Origin: Calvatia gigantea
Taxonomy: Eukaryota > Basidiomycota > Agaricomycetes > Agaricales > Lycoperdaceae
Length of the DNA stretch: 64,000 nucleotides
NCBI GenBank assembly: GCA_025093985.1
Contig: JACAAK010000003.1
Span: 4,774,001-4,838,000 of the forward strand
Direction of reading: 5' to 3'
Below the pieces are notes generated by a model. It ran no database searches and was not told the DNA's origin. It worked only from the letters and a program-made list of their open reading frames with translations. A program made the position numbers and the translations under genes. Shown here piece after piece: positions 23,132 through 32,351 of the stretch (the first letter of the stretch is position 1; every line of letters starts with the position of its first letter).

Positions 23132-24234
23132 TCAGAAAAATCCTTCCCTTCTTCATTGGTGACTTTTTCTACTCCTCGGACTTGGATCTTTTTGGGTATG
23201 GTGCAGGCTTTGGCTATGTGTCCCTTTTTTCCGCAGTTATAGCATATTAACCCCTTGGGCTTTTTGCAATCCTTGGCAATGTGGCCAAAAATGCCACAGT
23301 TGTAGCACTTCGGTTCTCCTTTGTCATTAAAGACATGACGCCTGCTTCCTATCTCCATGGGCTCACCCATTCCTCCATAGGTGGTGCCAGTGTTTGTCTT
23401 CCTGTCTCCTTGGTATTCAGATGCTTCGTATCCTTGTCCAATGGATAATATGGCTTCTTTCCATTCTGCATATGTGTCTGGTCTGGCTGAAGGTGGATAG
23501 CCTATGATCGTATATATGATGTCTTGTCAGGTGTTCTTCCTAAGTAGGAACATGGCATGTTTGCTATCAGTCTTGGCTTTGCTTTTCAACACTTTGAATT
23601 CGATTAGGTAGTTGGCAGTGTTTCGGTTTCCTTGTTTGAATTTTTTGATCTGCCATTCCACTTTGCTGTTTGAGGTGTCATCTGAGAAGGTCCTTCTGAA
23701 TTCCTCAGAGAAGACCTTCCAGTCTACTGAATCTTCAGATTCCAGGATGGCTGGTGCTCTCATAGCTGCATATGCTCCTGCAGTTCCTTCTTGCAGTCTG
23801 GCTAGAACTGCTATGGCTTTGTCATCTGCTGAAACTATCTTGTTGAATTTCATGAAGAGCATCATTGCTCTCCACTAGTCATCGAATTTGGTACGGGTGC
23901 CATCGAAAAATCCCGGGTCTGGCACTAGGCCTTTTCCACTGGGCATTGTTGTGGGCACTACTGTGTTGTCAGTCATATTGGAGTCAGTTTCTGATTCTGT
24001 TTCATCTGAGCTTGATTTGTCTGATTTCTCCTGATGGGCTATCTCTTCCTCTACTAGGTCGAGTTCATTTAGAAGTTCTGATAATACTTCTTCTTCTGCT
24101 GGGTTTACTCCAGGTTTGTCATGTGTTTCTTCAGGTACTTCGGGGTTCCCTGTTTCTTCTTCGTCTGATGTTTCAGATTCGTTGTCAGTGACTTCAAGAT
24201 TTGGTTCTCTATATTTGTCTGGGTTTGAGCTCAT
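23119..24234 (-). pseudogene. Element II gag with two CCHC zinc knuckles
   Basis: This is the best preserved gag in the window: one frame of 371 codons from ATG 24,232-24,234 to TAG 23,119, broken by only two in-frame stops (near 23,875 and 23,527). The order is an acidic N-terminus, the gag capsid-like region and two Cx2Cx4Hx4C knuckles (about 23,300-23,200). The C-terminus contains a GGATTTTT sequence near the change to the pol frame. Confidence 0.88.
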
Positions 24235-24301
24235 ATACTAGCTCCTGAGTTGCTTCTGTTCAGGCCTGTTTTCAGCCTACTCCTTGCAAGGTGAGGTGGG
24301 G

Positions 24302-24312
24302 ACGCTTAACCA
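24302..24312 (-). promoter_or_regulatory. Primer-binding site of element II (self-priming type)
   Basis: Minus-strand TGGTTAAGCGT lies two bases inside the 5' LTR edge. It pairs with the predicted transcript start of its family. The LTR copy here now reads TGGTTAAGTGT on the plus strand (one C-to-T change), while the solo LTR at 1,263 keeps the fully matching form. Confidence 0.7.
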
Positions 24313-24314
24313 AA

Positions 24315-24618
24315 TGTTATGACCTTAGTCTGATAAGACCTCAGGTTGCAGCTTAGGCTAAGTCTTGAGGGCGAGTAAGGGGAGAAGAACTAGGTGGTTA
24401 AGTGTACCAAATACAGGAGTGTGTATGTACGCTTAAATACAGTGAGCATCCAGTTGAATAGATGGAGGTACTACATGAAACGTCCGATGATAATGGTGCG
24501 GTAATACTATGAGTCAATACTCGGAGATCGCTGGGCTAGAATAGATGGAACAGGCACGATGTACTGAAGAAATGTAGACAAGTACGGATCAGACAGGAAT
24601 AGTCGAAAGTTCACAACA
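24315..24618 (-). repeat. 5' LTR of element II
   Basis: This 304-bp LTR begins TGTTATGACC and ends TTCACAACA, and is bordered on the right by the target duplication ATGTA (24,619-24,623). Confidence 0.93.
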
Positions 24619-24623
24619 ATGTA

Positions 24624-25553
24624 GTTCTTTACTGAAACCCACCAGATGTTGAAGTCTTTTGGGTCTCCTCTAAATAGTTTGGGAAGTCAACCAATTTCCC
24701 GTTGATAATTCGGGTTGGCTGCAATCATGGGAATTGGTGCATATTGATGTCTAGGCACAGCGGGGGCTGCTGGAGCCAGTGCGGGTTATACTCCTGCCAT
24801 TGGTAATAGGAGTAAGGGTGGTAAGGGTTGTGGGGATCTTTGTAGAAGGGTATTGAAGATTTCTCTGGGTAGAGGGTAGACAAGGGTATCTGGTGAATAG
24901 ATTACTGGTTCTTCATCTTTGTTGGAATAATTTGAGCTTGGTCCAGGGACAGTATCAAAGCTATTTCTGTCATGTGGTAGTAATTGATTGGCCGGATTGA
25001 ATGATACTTGAGTTTCTGGATTGAAAAAGGTTCCTGGGGGGATTCGTGGTCCTGGATTCCTGATGATATGTCCTTCCCTTAGAGTAAAGATGAACGGGGG
25101 TAAGGGGAATTGAGCAGGTGGTGCGCTAGGGGAATTGGGTGGTGTATCTTCTAATTCTGGTTCAGGCAAGAAGCCATACTGATTAGGCCATGGTGTCTCA
25201 GGTGGTGTCTGATTTGACCCAAGTTCTTCGAGGTGAGATGGTTCAGAGAGAGGAGAGGGAGTAGGGGTTTCTTTGAGGTCAGATAGACTAGATTCTGTGA
25301 GGGCAGGGGGTAGGTGGGGTGTGACTGTTACTGCTTCTTGGAAAGTTACTTGTCTTGCTTGAGATTGAGTAACTGGGGGTGCATATGTCCTTGCGGGATG
25401 TGTTCTTTGTGGTTCTTGGTGCGGGGGTTGGTCTCTTGGCCTTGCTGGTGTTTGTAGTGGAGCTGGGGTGTCTCCAGTTGTTGGTGTATAATATCTTCAT
25501 TGCCTTTTGGGCAGTGGTGGTTCCTTCCCTTTTCCTTTATCTCGGGGAGGCAT
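24624..25553 (-). pseudogene. Element I gag, N-terminal part
   Basis: The gene starts at ATG 25,551-25,553 with a basic MPPRDKGKGK N-terminus, then a long Pro/Gln/Thr-rich region. The frame is the same as the C-terminal half at 10,308-11,393, and the two halves join in frame once element II and one ATGTA are removed. One early TGA (codon 19) sits where CGA is expected. Confidence 0.8.
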
Positions 25554-25946
25554 CTTGAATCACTGGTTTTAGGTGAATCATGCACATCTGTAGTATGCGA
25601 CTCTCCTTTGTATTAGGGTGCTAATAACTTGTTGATTGCAACAATATGCAATACCAAGATATAGCTATCATCTGTTGATTGCAGCAATCTACAATGCCAT
25701 CCAATATCTGTAAAGTATAATGAGGACTACAATAGGTTTGAGTCAAGCCCACAATAGGGCTATGAACAACTGTGCCCCAATAGGCAGTGCCACAATAGGC
25801 TAGTCCCAATAGACTAATGAGTCGAAGCCCCAATAGGCTTATGAGAACAACCTAGCCCATAATCAGGCACAAACGTTCTAGGTAACCATAGAGGTATCCC
25901 TAGTTACGTGGCAGTAACTAGTACTGTAGATTGGAGTTTGAACTAA
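25554..25946 (-). other. Untranslated leader of element I with short repeats
   Basis: This lies between the 5' LTR and gag. It contains two imperfect copies of TGTTGATTGCARCAAT (about 25,632 and 25,674) and five spaced copies of a CAATAGG motif (about 25,750-25,840). This could be structured RNA for packaging or translation, but nothing proves it. Confidence 0.45.
25935..25944 (-). promoter_or_regulatory. Primer-binding site of element I (self-priming type)
   Basis: AGTTCAAACT on the minus strand, two bases after the LTR, is complementary to AGTTTGAACT at 26,159-26,168 inside the same LTR. That segment lies about 35 nt after a TATAAGTA box (26,196-26,203), at the expected transcript start. 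Confidence 0.7.
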
Positions 25947-26460
25947 TGTTACGTGCACACTTACCTTGTAGGTTGTCTTTCCTAAAGGGCGTCTATACAG
26001 ACTTACTCCCAATAGAGTTAACGTGGAGATCTATATATAGAGGGGATCCACTCAGGGACTTGTCTCTATATATAGTCAGTCAAGAAGTAAGGCGAGTCAC
26101 TGCTAGATGAGGCCTTAGTTCAGGCAAGAGGATTGTGGAAGATAAGAGGCTGGTAGCCAGTTCAAACTGTCTACTACAAGGAGTATCTGACTAGCTACTT
26201 ATACTAGATAAGTTGGAAGAAAGATAATGGACAAAGGATATGTGGATGTATTGAACATCCACCATATAGGGAGAGATAAAGCTAAGAAAGGAAACACAAA
26301 CACCATATCAGGTAGGGAGGGGGATAGTGGCAAATCCAAAGATACAAAAGGAAGGGAAGAGAAGTAAACTAATAGTACATACATGGATATTAAATAAAGA
26401 AGTGGACAAGAAAGGAAATAGGCCCATAAAAGGATAATGCTAGAATAAGAAGTCATAACA
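25947..26460 (-). repeat. 5' LTR of element I, with promoter
   Basis: This uninterrupted 514-bp LTR begins TGTTACGTGC and ends AGTCATAACA on the plus strand. The minus-strand TATAAGTA box is at 26,196-26,203. It is followed by the target duplication GGTGC. Confidence 0.93.
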
Positions 26461-26972
26461 GGTGCGGTGATCGCAGGTTTTTATCCACGTCATTGCGTTC
26501 TTTGACATTCAAGGATATCATTTACCTTTTCCGGGTACCCTTCATACCACTCACCAACATGGCTGCTGCTGCTGAGGATGATAGCAAATGTGGACGCATC
26601 TTCTATTCATCTGGGGAAATTAGCTTTATGACTTTCATCTCATTCTCTGTGACTGGCAGTTCGGATGGTTACATGCTTCTATCATACGGGTGGTCATTAT
26701 CATTCTCTTCATCTTCCGAAAAACTTCTGTGGAGACTGTCCACTAGTTACATCACCATCACACTGTTTCTCATTTGTCCCAGACTTCTCATAGCCAAAGA
26801 GCGTGGGACCACAGGCGTTGCATACCTAGTTTTCATTCTCATTCGTGGGGTTTTGAGGTTATATTTGATCACACGTGCTATCCTTATTGTCCTTGCCTTT
26901 ACCACGCTTTGTGAACTTCCTCCTAGCGCAACTCAAGGTGTTGCTTGGACTACATTTCTTCCTCACATTTAG
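26461..26972 (+). pseudogene. 3' fragment of a multi-pass membrane protein gene
   Basis: The C-terminal part (about 26,693-26,972) resembles the end of the intact membrane protein at 50,877-52,651: both have EKLLW followed by hydrophobic segments, then LVFLAFTALRDLPP or LIVLAFTTLCELPP, and finish AWTTFLPH plus one residue. The N-terminal part is missing and element I abuts it, with repeat R as the original left neighbour. It is probably a decayed relative rather than a recent copy, because identity is limited. Confidence 0.7.
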
Positions 26973-27049
26973 GTTCAATGTGATCTAGCTGTACTCTTTC
27001 TTTCCATAAAAACTTAATATCCTCTAGTAAGAAATGTTAAGGATGTTGT

Positions 27050-28430
27050 CATCCCTGAGTTCGGCTTGCATTGGTCAAAGGCAGGTCCGGGATCGAACTC
27101 GGCTGCCAGGTGTCAAACAAGAAGTCGTCCAGGTTGGGTAGGAAAGGAGGCCGGGGTAAATGGGGGACTGAATGAAGGAGCTCGGTACTGGAGATAGGTG
27201 AATGGTAAGCTGAATGAAAGGTTCTATACCCAAGCCAGGTGAGTGGAAAGACATTGTTTTTTTGAGTGCTTGTACCACGCCAAGTCCGGGGGGCAGATTC
27301 TGACCCCAATTATGGATCACGATCTCCTGCCGACTGGGTACCAAGTGCCCCTCGTATCTCACTTATGTGGACGGCCAAATCAGCTGCGATCCGACGCTGG
27401 TCGACACCGAGATGGAACGTTGGTTTGAAATGTTGGTTGCAGGGCCTTTTAGCCGGTACGAAACTGGTCACACATTTTACTTTTCTCCCTATTTCATTGA
27501 GAGCCTCAATCACTTTTACGTGATTGGGGGCCGTCCAAGTCACAGTCAATCTTATTCTGGGCTACATGTCCACACTCTTAGTCTGAATCATCACGAGTCC
27601 CTTTGAAGTGGATCTGGTGAAAATATTTAACGAAGGCCGTGACCAAAGGAAAAACGGTCACAGCCAATTCGTTCCGGTGGAATCTCCAGGCTCTCTTCCA
27701 GACGTCAAACCATTCACGCAAGGTCGGTTCAGTGAGATCCAAGTAAACTACAGCGACACCACTGAACTACCTTGGCCAAAGGTGGGGGACTTGGGACTTT
27801 AACCGCCTTCTTCTTGTCGGATTAGGTCTTTTCCTATTCCCCGCCGTGGTTATACATTTTATTGCAATCCCTAGATCGCGAATCCTATGACTCAGCTCAA
27901 GTCCGTCCTTTCCTCAATCATCGCCAAGCCATCCGATCCAAGACGCCCCCTTAAACCTCTTGAGACCATTCACGATACATATGCACAAATATTTGGTGTG
28001 ATGGGCTTTGGATGTCTCTGTTCTGGAGTCTCTGCAATATCTCCAACATCTCGAGGCGTGACGCTCACTCCGGTTGAGAACGGTACACCCCGACATCTTG
28101 ATATCCGGAGGCCTAAGAGTGCCATTGAACACCGTCCGGTCCCTCCATTCCTCTTTTACAGTTGCCTCGCGGGTCCCAAAGCGTCAAAGGAGTTTTGGAT
28201 CGGCCCAGGGAGGTGGTGGCGGACCTGTTACGTCGCTCTGAGAAACAAATGCCGCGAGTGGTTTGAAATGTCCTTCATGAATACCTTAGTTAAACTAACA
28301 CTAGTCACTCGGCGGAAGTCAAAAGCCTGGTACCTCAAGTCTCACAAAATGCGACCTTCTTGGTCACCATCTCCCGAAGATGACGAAGAACTCAAGGACG
28401 GTATTCAGGAAACGCTCGACCAACAATGAT
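27050..28430 (+). pseudogene. NACHT (STAND) NTPase pseudogene
   Basis: Short pieces in different frames match consecutive parts of the NACHT protein at 57,506-58,768: SCDPTLVD (27,390), QFVPVESPG (27,668), GRFSEIQVNYSD (27,723), TQLKSVLSSI (27,889), PLKPLETIHDTYAQI (27,950) and PKASKEFW (28,177). Frameshifts and stops separate them, and the Walker A segment is not recoverable. It lies directly after the membrane-protein fragment on the same strand. Confidence 0.8.
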
Positions 28431-31400
28431 CCACAAGCGCGTTCTTGACTGCGTACAAAGCTCAATTGCAGTCCACCTAACCATGTGCGCTCAACAGAGC
28501 CGCTGATCAAGCCTACCAGTCAGTTTAGTCATGGAATCTATGCATCGCAAGGATTGATGCTCAGGACGCGCTTTGAATGTCCGCACATCCCGGCGTGACC
28601 CTCAATCCCTCCTGCGCAGGTCACTGGACACTGTTTGGTGCCACAATAACCTCCAGTCACATTACTTTAACCTATTTCCGTCTCTCAGTCAAGCAGCCGA
28701 AGAGAATTCCGAGTCACAGACTGGCACCCGAATAGTGACTCAAAAAATCCCAAGTTTAAAACCCTATCTCGTAAAAAAATGATCCGGCACCTCAAGCCTG
28801 ACTTACCTGCCGCACTCACTGCCATCGATTATGATTTACCCAAGAGGTAACCGCCCTTTACCGATTTTCTCCTTAACACCGACGCCCACCAGCGGCTTCT
28901 GGGTTATTGTTTACGCCCAAGAGGATGAACTAGCAAGAATGCTTGTTCAGTCTTCAGGGAATTGCGTTTGTGAAAAGTATGAGGAAGAATTTCCATGCAC
29001 GTTGAATCAAGTGCTGAGGAATTGGCTGACCCAGTTGAAACCCCTATCATCGTCCTGTTCAGGTGACATGAACAAAGAAGTGTGTAGAGCATCTGATTGC
29101 GGGACTTACCCTTAAGAAGCGGCGTTATTCTTAGTGTTAAATAGCAGAGATTTCGTGCCGAAGAGTTGAACAGAATCTCTTCACATTTCTTCACGATCAT
29201 CTGATATTACCAATTTTGTGTGCAGATACTGAACAGCCTGGATACGTCCCACACTTGTGATCAAAAAAGTATTAGCTCATAGAAAGACAAGGGTTATTTC
29301 CGACGTCATAATTGGGTGTTGGGGTGCTCTCCTGCCTGAATGCTATGACAATGTCGTGAAGCTAAGGCTGCCCGGCACAAAACCACGGTTGAGGAAAAGA
29401 AAAATGTAAGAAACCCTAAATTGGACAATGGAACACTGCAGGGCACGTTTGGGTAATAAGGGGTAGCATTTCATCATTCTCAGACGTTGTCTACTGCGAG
29501 AAAAAAACCATCAAAAGTACTAGGGACGCGAGAACGAGGGTCCAAATATCCATCGCAGCTGCCAACCGGCACCCATGCTCGACAGCACCGGCCAGGCCGT
29601 TCGGCTTCCTCATCCCTTTTGTTTCGCCCGGTTTTCTCACCTCTAAGTAGTAAGCAGTGAATATCAAAGACAAGGATGATATTGTCTAGGGCCGTATCTG
29701 TCGCTGGTTATAGAAGTATTAAAGTTGTCATACATACATTTCCGAAGAACCTTCCCATGGGGAAGTTCGGTGACAACTGCTGGCAGCGCCCCGAAACTCT
29801 CATCAAGTTTCGTTTGAGTTCTTCAAGAAGGGACCAGGCACTTTCCTCACAACGATCGATAATCTATTCATCCCCCATGACAGGGACTACACCAGCGTGA
29901 TCCCAACAGCAGATGTACTGCCCTTGTGGCTCGGCGACTGGCAAGTTACCGGATAATAGGCCACCCGCAAATTCTAATTATCCCATGCCGTGACCTATTA
30001 AACGAGACCGCGCGAAGCGGCAATAAGTACTTGGGGACGTTCATATCTTATCATTTTCGAGCACAAACCATCACCTTCCAAATCGAGACCTGCGCCCCCG
30101 CCTTCTCTGGGGGCCTCCCCAAAAACAGTAATATGCGAATAAAAACCTGCTGGCCGTTCAATTGCGCCTTAGAGATAAAATATTAACGTTCTCCCCTAAA
30201 TCATGGCGTCGGCAACGTTGAATTGAGCTCACCAAGTCTCGGCCTACCTGCGCACACGATCAGGTCTGATCAGGCATGGGTGAAATAAACCCCTCTTGAC
30301 TCGATTGTGTGATGAGCGCAAGCAAAGCACAGGAACAGCCGACTTTCTCCGTGCATCCCGCCTTTCAGCCGCCGACCAATGGCTACGAGGCGTATAGTTG
30401 AGGCGGTCGCCCAATGTACACACCCACGCGCCCCAAGGATCGAAGGACAACTAAACTTGAACCAGCAAATCGGTGGTATCCACCTTCGTTCACATGTGGC
30501 TTCCCGTTCCCAACTTGTCAATTTCATTTTCACAAGAGCAGATCTCTGGATATCGAACTCGCGAATACACCTACTAAACACGTCTTGTGGAGACGCTGAG
30601 CAAAGCTGGTAAGTCCAAAAATAACCCGCGCGCTTCCGAGTCGATCAAGGAACTCACGAACCACAAAAAAGAATTATATAGATCCGGGAGAGGCGAAAAA
30701 TTTCCAGTAGAGGGCATAGATCTCAATCTCAACACCCCCCCCGTCTAATCTGATGACACCCAATGCGAAACGGTAACAGGATAAGGTGGTGCGAAGCAGC
30801 AGAAGCCAAACGCCATTGATTCATCAACGTGTCAACCAGTTGTGGAAGTCAGAAGTTCTAATCGAAAGAACCCCTTATTCTAAAGACTTCCGCCGTCCAT
30901 GTGTGCTACTTACCTCCATTGCCACGCCCTTGTCTGATACTACTTAAATACTAACAGCAGACTTCTATCAGCCATCACCGCGGCCGGCACCCCACACACA
31001 CGCATGTGTGTGTGGACTGGGCAACACTTCCAGTAATATATATATCCCTGTAGAAGTCGAAACGTGTATGTGTAGTCTTCTACCACCTGACTTTTGTTCA
31101 ACCCGAGGCCGTAAATCTTAGCACAGACACGTATCGGCCTTCTCTGCTGAAGTTTGCATTGGAATTCGAAGAGAACCGTGCCCACTCCGTATCGGATGTA
31201 TCAATCATCAGCTGGTTTCACTTGAACGAACTCAGCTAGAGGACGATGGTGGCGCAAAAACAATTCAAGTCGAGTACAGACTCGCTGGGATGCTTCGCAA
31301 TAGATAGAGGGGTATCGCGTTGATAATTCCTCACACCGTCTTACATTTATCTGTCATGCGATAAGAATCATGTCGCTTGACGCAGTGTCTTGGCTTCGCC

Positions 31401-32351
31401 TTCGATGGGCCTACCACTCTGAGTCTAGGATCATATTGCCAGGCGACTACTGGCATACAGTAACGCCTTAGAATTTGAGTAATACTTCCTCTTCAAGTGT
31501 AGCCCAGAATCCCCCAGCCAATAGATTCAGAGCGAAAATTTTATTTATTCCACTCTACGCAGAGTCATACTGTGTAAACTACCGACTACCTACTACTTAC
31601 CACCGGCTACGAACCTCTAAACGATCCATTGAGGCATCCCCACCAGAGGGGATTTTTTTTGTTAAAAAAAAGGAAAATGATACGGAGAGCACGAAATTTG
31701 CGCAGAAAAAAAATCAAAAAACAAGAAGCGGGATAATGCATATGTAACCACGAAAGAGAGAGAGAGAGAGGGGGGTAGGAGAGCGAGGGAGAAACGGGAT
31801 TGACGAGTTGGATGGGGAAACAAATTGCACATACGACAGCGAGAGATAAAGATGGAATAAAGAAAAAAAAAGAGGCGCGATTGAGAGATGTGACGATATA
31901 TGAAACACAGAAGTTGGAGACGACGACTGTTCATGTGCGGAGGAAATAGGGAGGAAAGGAAAGGAAATAAAAAGAAAAACAGAGTAAGCATGTTGGAGGA
32001 GGCGTGTATCTGTATATGTGTGTGCGTGTGTGGTTGCGTATATGTGATGTGTTGACAGAAACCGTTGTGCGGGGATTCGGGGTTGTTATGTTGTGCAGTG
32101 GGTGGTGGTGGGGGTATCAACCACCTCAAGGGATGAATTGGAGGTAATGGATGGAAAGGGGAACAAACAATGTCCGAAACAGAACAAAACGAGGAAAAAA
32201 TAAAAGCGAAAGGAAATAACGAAACGCAACTTCACCAGCGCCAAACCGCAGACGCCTAGAGTTAATCAATCAAGTAATTCGGCTCCTCTCCAAACCCGAC
32301 CGGGACACCTCAACGACAGCAAGCATGGAAGCTCGGACCAATCACAACACC
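28431..32351. other. Stretch without a supported gene
   Basis: Only short open frames without recognisable motifs occur. There is an (AG)n microsatellite at about 31,755-31,770 and A/G-rich DNA up to 32,300, which is probably the 3' flank of the CBM21 gene on the minus strand. An ORF at 31,662-32,129 on the minus strand is low-complexity and is not accepted. Confidence 0.4.
31755..31775. repeat. (AG)n microsatellite followed by a G run
   Basis: This is a simple alternating AG tract within purine-rich DNA. Confidence 0.85.

Larger units (their letters stand above)
11394..24618 (-). mobile_element. Element II: chromodomain Ty3/Gypsy retrotransposon nested in element I
   Basis: It has terminal LTRs at 11,394-11,681 and 24,315-24,618 and is flanked by ATGTA (11,389-11,393 and 24,619-24,623). 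Its own sequence is 11,394-11,882 plus 18,785-24,618; the remainder is element III and one GAGCT copy. The minus strand order is LTR, primer-binding site, gag, pol with chromodomain, ORF3, LTR. Element III broke ORF3. The 3' LTR has a 16-bp deletion between short GACC repeats near its edge; otherwise I count 8 differences between the LTRs, all transitions. Confidence 0.93.
1055..26460 (-). mobile_element. Element I: outer chromodomain Ty3/Gypsy LTR retrotransposon
   Basis: The element is bounded by two LTRs of identical unit length (514 bp) that start TGTTA and end TAACA, and by the 5-bp target duplication GGTGC (1,050-1,054 and 26,461-26,465). It reads on the minus strand as LTR, leader (25,946-25,554), gag (25,553-24,624 continuing 11,393-10,308), pol (10,315-6,520: protease, reverse transcriptase, RNase H, integrase, chromodomain), ORF3 (6,346-1,910) and 3' LTR. 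Element II interrupts gag. Removing II plus one ATGTA restores an in-frame gag of 672 codons. Many TGA and TAG codons make it inactive. A 2,349-bp rearrangement duplicates part of ORF3. Confidence 0.93.

Noticed and set aside
11883..24618. Tandem LTR-body-LTR-body-LTR array from unequal recombination
   Set aside because: The GAGCT duplication, and its location inside ORF3 of element II, show a nested insertion instead.
31662..32129. 155-codon minus-strand frame rich in Phe, Ser and Leu
   Set aside because: It is the complement of A/G-rich low-complexity DNA with a microsatellite and has no domain.
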